The notes beneath the pieces are model-generated. The model made no database searches, was not told where the DNA came from, and saw nothing but the letters and a program-made list of their open reading frames with translations. The translations under genes were made by a program, and so were the position numbers. A stretch of 64,000 bases of DNA from Brachypodium distachyon (lineage: Eukaryota > Streptophyta > Magnoliopsida > Poales > Poaceae), in the NCBI RefSeq assembly GCF_000005505.3, contig NC_016135.3, positions 23,778,613 to 23,842,612 of the forward strand, written 5' to 3'. Numbering within the stretch: position 1 is the stretch's first letter; each line of letters starts with the position of its first letter. Below are positions 45,860-56,901 of this stretch, piece after piece.

Positions 45860-48411
45860 AATGAAAAAAAATGGAAGATCATATTCTTATCATAGGAATA
45901 AAATTAATGAGAATTCCTTTTTCAGTTTTTGCTAAAAAAGACGGAGTACGTCTTTTTTATGATGGACTATTTTGTAGGCATATTTGAAGGAATTTTTTAA
46001 TAACCCCACATGAAAAAAAAAATGACAACTACTACAATAAACACTTAATCATATATTCCTTCCGTGTGTTTCCTATGATATGCTCAAATACTTCTATTTT
46101 TGATCTTGTAGGTTTAGGCAGGCTTATATATTTTTTCTATCTATTTTAATTTCATAAACAAATTGGCTATATCTTTGATTTTTAAACAAAAGATTAATAT
46201 CTCAGTCCATGTGGTATTATAGCCATCGGAATAGTATCTAAGCGTTATTCTCACTCCCTCATCTCCGTTGTTCGGCTCAAACATTAAAAAGACATTAAAA
46301 CATGGACTGGTTTAAAAAAAACATGGACTGGATCGGACCGATGAGCAATCAAATTATTTCTAACTAAAAATCGAATGATTTAGATACAACGCTTAATTTA
46401 AGTTGGTCCTGTGGAATTTCCCGATAATTTCCTTGCATTCAAATGAACTCGATCCATCTGGCCAGGCCATGTTCTGTTCTTTCATCTCTCGAATCTTTAT
46501 TTCCGTATTGCTACTTTCCTTTCTGAACCACTGTTGCCTTAAACCGCAACTCCTTCGCATCCACGGCTTCGCGTCGTTTCCATGCGGGTAGTCCATAGTA
46601 CGAATAGTTCGACCTTTCCTTTTCCTTCGAGCTGATCTCATAGGAGAGCTGCCTCATGCTAAACGCGCCTTGTACGTACGTTGGGGTAGAGTAGCATATA
46701 TTCCTACGGGATCTTATTGGCGTATGGCGCTTGGACCCTCTTGTGAAGCCCGCGTAGGTTCTGCTTGTCTCAAATAAAGCTCTTGTCGACCGCTGATACG
46801 GAGGAACGTGCCAGGACACGTGCATGTCTCCTCCTTTGCGTGAATTTGCACCGGAAATTTACAGGCGCTTTCGTGTTTTCCGAAGGCAAAGCACTTCTTC
46901 GACGTCGTGCCATGCTTGATTAGTTGCCGAATATACGCTGTACGAAGAAGACCACCTAACAAAGGAGAAGAATTGAAGATCGATCACACTGCACTGTACT
47001 GTAGTCTGTAGTGTACAACACGCATTTTCAGGATCCTATTGCGGTTTGGCTGGCTGTACTAGCTGGCTTGGCCGGTTTATTCGGAGAGACGGGAGGTGGA
47101 GTCTTAATTAAAACATTATTAAACGCCGGTATAACGGGTTGAGTGAATCTACGTTACGTTGTATTTTTTAGAAGTACGTTACGTTTTGTTATGATTGAGT
47201 ATACTACTGTGGACTTAATTTGGCGCTAATCCATTCGCTTAAGCTTCCCGTTACCACAGTACACCCGCCGCGCTGGATCCAACCGACCAAGCTAGCCCAT
47301 CAACTAATCGTCGAGTCAAAGAATCCATGATGTTCATGAATGGAATTTAAGCTGTCCATGTGGCCCCTCGTGAGAAGGCCGGCGATGACGGCCTCGGCCT
47401 AACGTGAACACATCGACGACTGATCGACATAGCAGCGCTGTACTCCAACTCCAATCCACCGAAGCATATATTCTCGCGTGGAACGCCGCAGCAGACCGTG
47501 CTGATTCGTTTTTTCTCTCCATGGACTTTGATTGATCATATACATTAGGAAATGTGGTTAACTGCGACAAGTGCACTTGGCAATTTTGTAAGGGAACTCA
47601 CTGGCACTTTCGCTCTGTCGACCAAATCGAAGCAGGTTCGCACTTTACACGTATCGAAAGTTTCGAAACGGAACTAATTGGCATTTTTGCACGAGCAGAT
47701 CGATAATCTGTACTTTACACGTACGGCAAGAACCCAGAAGCCTGTAAACTAAGCCGCGTCTGAACTTGAGAAAGTAAACTTGGAAAAGAATCGGATAAGC
47801 AACTCTGCTAAGCTCGTACTCCTACTTTCAAGTCTTTTGATCCATCGCCTTTCTCTGAAACATCACAGTCCCTTCTCTAGCTAGAATCTCTACGGAAGGG
47901 CATTCATATGGGGCTGTTGTACTTGCCAAGGAAAGCATGCATGCATGTGAGTTCATGTCTTTCCACGGCCGTTACATCGACCTTCCAATACCGGGTTAAA
48001 GAACGAACTGATCGATCTCAATAGTTTCTCGGTAACAAAAGAGAGAGAAAGCACAGACCAAACCTAAAGAGGAGGGAGAACGAGATGCGCATTCCAAAAG
48101 GGGTAATAGTAGGTATAACAAAATCAAAAGTCCAAAGTTTGTTTGACTATACATGTCAAAGAGAGCAGATCGTGTGCTGATCGACCCGGCGCGTAAGAAA
48201 GGCAGAACTCCTGCCGAAGCAACGTATGGAAGCTAGCCAAGGCTTGTTGGGACTTGGGACTATTTATTGGGCTAGAAATCGATCGACGGTGTACTTTAGA
48301 AACTTTGCAATGTACTCCGTATGGTTTACGGTTCAAAAAGGGTGTAATCAAAATTTGAGTGGATTCCAATTTTTCACTTGTGTGTAAAATTGTTTCTTAT
48401 TTTACCCCTAA
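45860..48411. other. Gene-free interval upstream of the Ca2+-ATPase
   Basis: No coding region is supported. A 10-bp hairpin (AAAAAAGACG / CGTCTTTTTT) lies at 45934-45958. 46390-46900 is of more even base composition than its surroundings, with an 82-aa open frame on the minus strand (46641-46393). Its protein resembles nothing I recognise. Confidence 0.4.
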
Positions 48412-48708
48412 GGCCCTGTTTAGTATTAGATTTTTTGGGATGTTTTTTAGGATATTATCCACTCCAAATTGAAAAACACTAGAAACCCAAATGATTGTTT
48501 GGTAGGAAGGGTTTAGAGGGGATTATCCCTAATTTTCTCCCACAAAACACTCCATTTTTGTACCAAATTAAAACACTTCTTCTACTAGTATTTTTTAGAA
48601 TAACACTGGTGTTTTGGGTTTTTGAGTGATTTGGGTGAACACCTAGACTCATCAAATACCAAAACACTAGTGACTAAAAACTATACTAATATAACACCAA
48701 ACAAGGCC
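48412..48708. mobile_element. Tourist-type MITE
   Basis: 297 bp, flanked by TAA on both sides (48409-48411 and 48709-48711). Left end GGCCCTGTTTAGTATTA, right end (reverse-complemented) GGCCTTGTTTGGTGTTATA. This is the pattern of PIF/Harbinger-derived Tourist MITEs in grasses. Confidence 0.88.
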
Positions 48709-48906
48709 TAATTTGCCACATGGTGACGAGATTTATCCCATTGAATTATTTCCCCTTGATTTTGATTAATTAGGACAACTTGTCAGGTTGAAGTGGCACG
48801 GACTAGTATATACCATCTCCGTTAACCGTTGGGCGTTTCCTCGTACTTGCCAACTCCCCCGCCTGACCCACAACATGTCACAGTGAAATTAAGTGGACTG
48901 AAATAA

Positions 48907-49556
48907 GGACATGTACATTGGTTTAGACGGTTGGTGTATGTAATAATACTCTATGTCATATGTAGACAATACATGTACAATAATTTGTCTACAAGATGTC
49001 TAAAAAAATCTACTAAAAATTATAGACAATATGCATACAATGGTAAATAGTTTCTTTATTGACTGTCTATAAGGGCATGTGCAACAGTTTAGACATCATC
49101 CGTCTATAGTACCCCTCCATGTCATCCGTAGACAGTCCTAAAGACTACTTCTACGATAGGCTGTCATCTGGGTTGTCTATAGAATACGATAGGAAAAACA
49201 AATTAGAAAATCTTTTGATACAACGGAAGAAGATCACAGCTGCAGACACCTTTCGTACAACGGAATAAAGCCGTCTGTAGCCACCGATTCTTTAGCTCTA
49301 CAGATTGTCCGTAATTCTACCAACGGACTGTTTCTCTCTCCTATCTCTCTGCTCCACCTCCTCATAAATCCTACGTGTCACCCTTTTATAGACAGTTGAT
49401 TTGGACTACTGTACATGCCCTAAGATTGTCTATAAAACTATAGACAGCTTGCTCTCTCTCCATCCTCTTTCCTCCACCTCAACAAAAACACCTCTTATAC
49501 AACGGAAAAACACACACTTCTTATAGACACCTAAAGACCCCCTGTTGTACATGCCT
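48907..49556. mobile_element. Tourist-like MITE (outer element of a nested pair)
   Basis: Left end GGACATGTACATTGGTTTAG, right end (reverse-complemented) AGGCATGTACAACAG, flanked by TAA on both sides (48904-48906, 49557-49559). It is interrupted at 49073-49420 by a related element. Without it the outer element would be about 300 bp. Confidence 0.75.
49073..49420. mobile_element. Tourist-like MITE nested inside a relative
   Basis: 348 bp with TAA on both sides (49070-49072 and 49421-49423). Left end GGGCATGTGCAACAG, right end (reverse-complemented) GGGCATGTACAGTAG. It shares TAGACAG words and end sequence with the outer element, so a family member inserted into another. Confidence 0.8.
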
Positions 49557-49779
49557 TAAGTGACGAATCTGACAACCTTTAGCAGTGAGCCCTCCCAATG
49601 CAGAGATGGCGCCGGTTCTCCTTGCCGCCTTCTGTTTTGCCTCATGTACGCCCCCAAATGTGACCTCGCATGGATCCAGCTCAACCAAACAACCAAAACA
49701 ATGTGACCAAATAAGCTAGGACGGTATGCGGGTCGGGTCGAGAGTGCACCGAGAAACCATCCTTTGGGTTTATTTTCAA
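49557..49779. other. Short spacer, nothing recognised
   Basis: Unique-looking sequence between the nested MITEs and the Helitron-like element, with one short open frame and no domain. Confidence 0.4.
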
Positions 49780-52060
49780 CTAGCAAGGAGCCCGTGCGAT
49801 GCTACGAAACAACAACGTTCCCTTCAACATTTATAACTTGATTTAGAAAAGTAGGGTATTTTTAGATCCCATACAACATTTCTAGTAAGGTGTCCACGCG
49901 TTGCAACCAAATGAGAAAGGAAAATGAAATATATTTTTCTCTAGAATAACAGAAAGGAAAATGAAATATTGAAAACAAAAATAAGAGCATGACACAACCA
50001 AAAACTCATGGCTAATCACCGAGCATTACACAACCAATTAAAAGCTCTAGCGCGAAAGCACCTCGAGGAACCATAAGCTTCTCTGCGAAACATGTCGATG
50101 TAGCGAGACTTAAGCAAGCAAATGTGATCACATAATATAAGAACATGCCCAAGGCAATATATACAGGAGCAGATTTTTACACTTATCTTTTTCTGCTCAC
50201 AATACAGAAGTCAGTTTTATTCGGAACACAAGATATACTAAAACAGTAGGACAATTAGAAAAAGATGTTGCATTCATTCCATTTAATTTTATGAAACAGA
50301 TAGCGAGTACTTAGAATTTGTCAAATACCTCAATGGATATAGTGACTACAAGGAAACAAACACATGTACAAATGTACATAGATAGCAAGGTACATGTTTC
50401 TTGAGCAAATCATCCACAGCCAGTTTGGTGTTTTCTCTTCCGTGTACATGCATATTCTTCCGGTCATCAACTCAGTATAACTCCAGCAACACTGTACCTC
50501 CATTGTTTCAAGAATTAGAATTGCACATAGCACTGGCAGTAAGCATCGGCACAACTGTCACTCAAATCAAGACTTGTCAAGCAAATAAGAAAAGGGTGAA
50601 TAAATAACCATTTGCAAATAGAACCCGTCATGCACAATTCTACATTTCCTGCCATATTTTGCTCGAGCAGTGGCTAGGGGAAGGTCAGACACCTCCCTAG
50701 CACCATGCTCAATTAAACCTCAACTATCTTCTCGCTAATAGCACTACAACTCTATACCATGACAATACCAAAATCAAGAGTAGCCTGTTAAAGAAGCGTT
50801 TGTTCGAACTCCCAATTCATGCACTGCAGCACCAGGTTTGAGGAGAAGAAAAACACAACGTGCTATCGACTATTCAATTTGCATGAACTATCTACATCAC
50901 CGCATGATACTTGCACCCTACATGGCAGGATGCATATAGCAATTTCCATTTCTAAATACCAATCCCAAGCATATGAGATCTATCAGGCAAAAGAAATTAC
51001 AAGCTAGATTAGACAAATGGACAAGTAAAAGGGACGAGATCAACTGAGCTCAAACATAGGATGACATAGAACCAAATCTTCTGCCCAATGTCCGACACCA
51101 GCAGCCTACATGCGGAGATGTTTTTTTTTTAATTAACACGCATCTACCAATCTGACATGATATAATCATAACATTTCCATGAACATGAAACACCAGGTTA
51201 TGTGTATGCTGCAGCCACCCCTTACCAAGTAAAACAATGAATGGAACTGCATTAATGAATCTTGTTATAGCCCCATCTCATCATTCCAATTCACCACTTG
51301 GTCATTTCAGCAAACACTTTCAATGCACATACAACACTGTTGCCTCCCGGTTGTCTGCTTGCACTACAATGACAGTGTGTCAAAACAGAGAGGTCAGGGG
51401 ATCATCCACTCAGCAAGCAATATGTGTCTGACCCCTTGCAAAAAAAATAAATCAAGCAACCTAAGTTCCTATTTTGGAGCTTAATTGGTTTGATACACCT
51501 TCAGAACAGAACAAAGCACTTGGGTGGAGGCGTCGTGTCGTGCTTCCTGGTCGGGGGCATAGACTGGGAGTCTGGGATCGTAGCATCCATCAAGTAGCAG
51601 AAAAAAGACAGCTTCAAGATGCAGGCGCAGCGACGGTGCAGAAGTTCATGGGCCGTCGTGCCCGCTCATTTCGCCCCGCAGAGCCTTCCGTCCCACATGT
51701 GAGAAAAGGAAGGAAAAGGAGCAGGCGGCGGCGACGAGGGAGAAGGCAGATGAGCGGCGCATTGTGACGTTGAGGCGCTCGCCACCAGCGGCGAGACAAT
51801 AGTGGAAAAAGATTGGGCGGCCTTCTGACGCTCCGACACATGACGCAGATATGAGGACTATAGGGAAGGGAGAGGGAGGCGGTTGCGGCAAAGATAGGAG
51901 AAGGAATGACCGAATGAGTTCGTGGACAGGTGGCGAGTGGGCACGGGGACGGGAGGCGGACGGGAGGACTGATCTGAGACGTGGATGTATAGTAGATCGG
52001 ACAGTCCAGGACGAGTGAACGGTGAGCCATGGGTAAACTGTGTGTTTATAGTAGTAGAGA
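49780..52060 (-). mobile_element. Helitron-like non-autonomous element, 2.3 kb
   Basis: Read on the minus strand, it starts TCTCTACTACTATAAACACA at 52060. It ends at 49780 with CGTAGCATCGCACGGGCTCC, then TTGCTAG, and is followed by T. A TC start, a short stem (CGT...ACG) about 10 bases before the end, and a CTAG terminus next to T are the Helitron signature. No Rep/helicase is encoded, so it would depend on another element. The 51500-52000 part is GC-richer with overlapping open frames on both strands and may be captured host DNA. Confidence 0.75.
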
Positions 52061-52177
52061 ATTGACATCTCAATCACCGGTCACATGAGACATATAGATG
52101 GCCTGATTAGTTAGTACGGAGAAAATTAATAAATGACGTTAAAAACTGACATGGCTGAACTTGTCGTCACAGATTTA

Positions 52178-52259
52178 CTCCTTCCGTTACATAATTCTTG
52201 TCGTTGTTTTGGTACAAATTTGAACTAAAACAACGATCAAAATTATGGGAAGGAGGGAG
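52178..52259. mobile_element. Stowaway MITE
   Basis: 82 bp flanked by TA on both sides. Ends CTCCTTCCGTTACATAATT and (reverse-complemented) CTCCCTCCTTCCCATAATT, with complementary CGTTGTTTT / AAAACAACG inside. Confidence 0.85.
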
Positions 52260-52570
52260 TACAAGCAAGAGGTAAAAGGTGGGATTTATTTCCAGAACAT
52301 CACCAAATACTTACGCAACAAATTAAAAATAAATTCAGTGAATTAGTTTAGCTTCTGCGGTCACTGGCCATGACACATGACGTGCATTTTTTCAGACAGC
52401 AAACTAAAGTGCGCCATTTATCCAACTTATCGGAAAAAACATGTCTCAAAACAGATAATGAAATCAGTTTTATTCCGTCTAAACACGTAGCCGTCAACCG
52501 GGACGTGGCGAACCTTACTGGAAGATCGACGCGATGATAGGTTCGAAATGAGAAAAGTGCTGCGGAGCTG

Positions 52571-52623
52571 CTATCCGGGAGATTGACATCTACACGTAAG
52601 GTTCTATCTTCTCTCCCGGATAG
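52571..52623. repeat. 12-bp perfect inverted repeat
   Basis: CTATCCGGGAGA at 52571-52582 and TCTCCCGGATAG at 52612-52623, with a 29-base spacer. No gene is adjacent. Confidence 0.7.
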
Positions 52624-52656
52624 TATCTTATTGACAAACGACGATTGAGATATTTA

Positions 52657-52764
52657 CTGCCTCCTCCGGGTTTTTTTCTTCAAATTTGCGTAAAAATAAA
52701 TATAACTTTTTTAAAAAACATATAGATACATGTAATATTTCGACAAGAATTATGAAACGAGGGA
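52657..52764. mobile_element. Degenerate Stowaway MITE
   Basis: The left end reads CTGCCTCCTCCGGG after TA. The right part reads ACATGTAATATTTCGACAAG then AATTATGAAACGAGGG, matching the right end of the element at 55456-55569. Confidence 0.55.
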
Positions 52765-53018
52765 CCCGCTGCTTTCTTCTCGGGAGTGTCCAAGCAGCTG
52801 TTTTTTTTCTTCCCTTTTTCACCAGAGCTTGCTTTAGTCGACCATTCATTGTACGTGGCACAGGAGACTCAGTATCCCGGGACACGCGTCCTCGTGCAAA
52901 CGTATGCAAAGGATCGTTAGGGCCGGTTGTCCTCACCTGGTAGTTTCACAAACGACCAAAGTAGCTTTCGGAGTAAAATATAACTAATCATTGTGCGCCA
53001 AAAATGTCTCGTCGGTAA

Positions 53019-53261
53019 GGGCCTGTTTGGTTTTAAGCCCAACAGAGCCCTACCAAATCTTGTCAAAATTTGGCTTGCCAATTATTTGGTCAACAATTCT
53101 TGAACCCTTATTTGGCCAAAGATTTGGCAAAAATCTGTGAGAGTGATGACTAGAAGGTCGTTGGCAACCAAATTTTTGGTAACAAAACAAACAAGCACCA
53201 AATTTTAGTTGGTTGTCAATATTTTGGCATTGCTAGAGTTGGCTCAAAAACAAATAGGACC
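53019..53261. mobile_element. Tourist-type MITE
   Basis: 243 bp flanked by TAA (53016-53018 and 53262-53264). Ends GGGCCTGTTTGGTTTTAAGCC and (reverse-complemented) GGTCCTATTTGTTTTTGAGCC. Confidence 0.82.
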
Positions 53262-53264
53262 TAA

Positions 53265-55455
53265 GTATAGCCGAGATGGCGAGATACCATGGCGTTTGTT
53301 GCTTCGCTAAGGATTTTGAAGCAGGAATAGAAAAAACATAGGAATATGATAGGATTGCATGTGCAAAACAGAGGACTGAAAAACACATGAATTGCATAGG
53401 CTTTGGTGTTTGATTCACATGAACAGAAAAAATAAAGGAGCGGTCAAAATCATGAACATGTGCCATTAAATATCATTGTCTTGTTGTTTGTGCAGAGGAA
53501 TTAAAAAGGAGGTCTAGGTGGATGGTAGAAAATCACGTGTTTTTCCTTTGAAAGTGGGATGAAAGGAAATTTTCCTGTGTTTTTCTTATACTACCTTCGT
53601 TCAAATGGATGAATAATGTCTCTACAGGGAAACCTTCCTATTTCTATGATTTTCCTAATCAGAGAGGCCCTTATTATTGCTACAGTCGTCGCAAGTTTCG
53701 GGATTGTTCAAACGTCGTCGTGCATCTATTATTTAAGAGCACATACGGACGCGTGCCGACATGTCGGGAGTGGCAAGGAGCATGCAGCAATTCCATGCAA
53801 AGCTGGCGCGGTACGTCCTCACCTCTGGTGACGAGGACAGATGGTAGGCAGCGAGGAAAATGCTGGTTTTCTAGTAGCCGACTAGCTAGCTTGTGTGTGC
53901 GTGGCAGAATGGACTACGTACACGCGTTGAAGTGCTAGCGGGACGGGGAACCTGATGTCACTATCTCCCTGATTAATAATCCAATCTAATCCTCAGAAGA
54001 ACTCGTGTAGCACTACCAGTGCCAGTATCCTCAGCCGGTTACTGTACTGCTAGATCGACATACTCCTTGTAGGATTACTCGCTGTCCTTCCAAATCAGAT
54101 GGTTACTGCTAGGTCGATATAGGCCGACATGGCCAAACGGTGTCGTACAGGAAAAGGACGAAAAGAAAAAAAAGGCGAGGAGGGTGCCTGTTTGGACCAG
54201 CGGCAGCAGCAGGTGGCGCCGCGCGCGACCCGCCCAGCGATGAATCCACGGACTGTGACCGCGACGTCGGAGCGGGCAGAAAAATAAAAAAGAGAGTACG
54301 AGACCCGAGCTAGCTACGTGTCGTGCAGCGACGTGCAGCACCGCGCTGCCTTGTTCTGTTTTGGCCGGTGAAGAATCTCAGATGTCACGTGGCGTTGGCG
54401 TGGGCACAGAGGTCCAGGGCAGGTGGGCGCGCTGAGCCACGCGGCTCTCGTAGTCGATCGAATACACTACCGCCGTCGACATGCCGTCCAAATCGGTCGA
54501 CGGTCGGTACACTGCTCGGCTACCCACCACGGCTGCAGTCGACAGTTCACTGCTGTGCTCAGCTACCCACTAGTCAGTAGTCACTGGCCTGCTGCACCCC
54601 TTCTCTCTCTCTTCCGCCTGTCTACTGACACTATTGACCACGGTCTTTGCATCTGACGCCCCTTGCTTGACTTTTTCTGAGAGCGAACTTGACTTTAATC
54701 TTGCTTTTGTTTTGTGACGTTTTACTATCTTTCTGAAAGGGGCCGTCGATCCGATCACACGTACGCGGGTTTCACCTATCTAATTGTCTTCTTGTAAAAC
54801 TCTTGCGCGATAGAGATATATAAGTCGCGATCAGGTGATGCAAAATCACACAGCAATGTCAGCTGCTTCTTCGTCACGATTGGGCGCCGGTCCCCGTTGC
54901 TACGAGTAACTAGTGGAGTATAATTAAGCTGAGAACACGATGCTATCCTCTACAGAGATCTATGAAGGGCAATCTCGTCGACAATTTGTTTTAGCAAGTC
55001 TATGACATTTTATTACGGTTAGAGACAGCCTGCTCAGTCGGCCTTTGCTTTGGTATATCTCCTGTCCTTTAAACTTTATTTTTGCGATTTTTTTTATTTT
55101 TACTTAGGTGACAGGGAAGCAGCTACATAATGTAGTCATTAAAACAAAACGACACGAAGCTAGCACGTTCGTTCACATAGGTTAACTAATCTACATCAGT
55201 AATTATTTCTGGTTCATATTATAATAGCTCAGATCTAAAGATGTAAAATAAATTAAAATGATCACGCTCGCTAGCACAAGATAGGTAATCTGCGGTGTCA
55301 GTCATTGTGGGTGCAAATTATAACGACCCGGATCTAAAAATAGAAAAAATAAATAAAAATATTCATTGAACATATACATATAACCGTGAGTCTCTAATTG
55401 TCACCTTATGAAGGGGGCCCAACAGAAAGTTTAAGAGAGATGTAACGAAATACTA
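53265..55455. other. Gene-free interval
   Basis: No gene is supported. Open frames such as 53609-53938 and 54323-54580 lack domains, splice partners or composition suggesting coding. The 54150-54600 stretch is GC-rich. Confidence 0.45.
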
Positions 55456-55569
55456 ATCTTTCCGTTCCATAATTCTTGTCTCAAATTTGTCAAAGAAAAT
55501 GGATCATTTATTTCTAAAAAGTGTCTAAATACATGTAATAGTTCGACAAGAATTATGGAACGGAGGAAG
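55456..55569. mobile_element. Stowaway MITE
   Basis: 114 bp with inverted ends: TTTCCGTTCCATAATTCTTG at the left and CAAGAATTATGGAACGGAGG at the right, followed by TA. Confidence 0.82.
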
Positions 55570-56021
55570 TATCTCGATAAAATGGTGAGGAATTAAGAAA
55601 AAAAATCCAGTTGAAGCATGTCGTTTGGTCCTTTTTTTCAGCAAAACTACGCTCGGTCGCGTTGAACAAGACCACTGTGATAGGAGCACGGAGTTGATCC
55701 AGCTTTTTCTTGCTCAACTCAAGTACACAAAAGAAATTCCATTTATTAAAGCAAGAGAAAAATCATCATGTTCATACGTATAACCTAAATAATGTCGATC
55801 ATTGACACATTGATTGTTGTGGACTAATCGACAAAGGAAATGACAGAAAAAAATTCTAATCCGTCGATCCACGTAAATAGACGGGTCAATAAGTGGAAAT
55901 GATTTTACATAGGTGGCAATTTGTGAGCTCCATGAGTACAGCTCGAGCTACAGTGATTTCCTGGTTGAGATACACGAGACAACACCGTTAATCCTTTGAT
56001 TTCCGGTCAGTCAAACACATA

Positions 56022-56103
56022 CTTCCTCCGTCTTATAATTCTTGTCGTCATTTTAGTTTAAATTCTACGAAAACCACGACAAGAATTATGAGAAGGATGG
56101 AGT
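56022..56103. mobile_element. Stowaway MITE
   Basis: 82 bp. Left end CTTCCTCCGTCTTATAATTC after TA, right end (reverse-complemented) CTCCATCCTTCTCATAATTC. Inner CTTGTCGT / ACGACAAG pair. Confidence 0.8.
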
Positions 56104-56888
56104 GCATGTCATTTTCCAATGGAAAAAAACAAACCTCTGCAGACTGCGGAAACGCTCGATCAGATCGGCTCACACCGACCAATCTATCTCTTGTTTATTT
56201 TTTGACCGGAATGGCAGGTGCTCTGACTTTTCTAATAGAAGCGTACCAGCAGGTTACAACACCTAGCAGCAAGAGAGCGCCTAGTTTTGAACAGAAAAAA
56301 CAACATAAACCAGCCCAGGCTGGTGACCTGCAGATCTACATTTCCTTTGCCTTAAGGAGGCCATGAATCTATCTCTTGTTTAGCCATGGCTGTTAGTCAT
56401 TGCCTTGTTTACGTCAAAGTTTTATCTGACACCTGCCAGACTGATAGTACCAGAACAGCCTAGTGTTAGCCAATAACGGACTGAAGAGCGGGTGTCCAGT
56501 CGCCGCGACGTCTCCGGCGCGCAGCCGACGTCGTGTCCTCTTCGATGTTCCCTTCCGGTACGGTCAGGCGTCCACGTCCGCCCGTGCTGTGCGCGAGACA
56601 GAGATGTACGGGCCTGGCTGGTGTGCGTCTCCTTGTGCTGCTAGTAGGACAGCCCATGATTGACACCACAAAACTTAGAAGGGGAACCAGGATGATGCCG
56701 TAATGGATATGCTTGTTTTTGTAAAATTTGTGCGCGCCTAATGAACGCGCGGCCACGAACTGGGATGTCAGTGTCACCAAGAGAGGTGGTTTTCACTTCA
56801 AATCTCCTCTTTTGTACCACTTCCCCAGAAAGCTGATTTTTGTCAGGTTGCATTAGGTGCTAAAAAGCTCCCGGTACTAGCTTCTGAC
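56104..56888. other. Spacer before the LINE, nothing recognised
   Basis: Contains short open frames on both strands (56088-56366 plus, 56466-56853 minus) with no recognisable domains. Confidence 0.4.
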
Positions 56889-56901
56889 CTCGTAGCCTTT
56901 A

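Noticed and set aside
51614..52077. 138- and 143-aa minus-strand frames near 51.6-52.1 kb
   Set aside because: Overlapping frames within the Helitron-like element, starting close to its 5' end, with no domain. They could reflect capture but do not support a gene call.
53609..53938. 109-aa plus-strand frame
   Set aside because: No family resemblance, and an overlapping frame in another phase is equally long. The region lies between MITEs.
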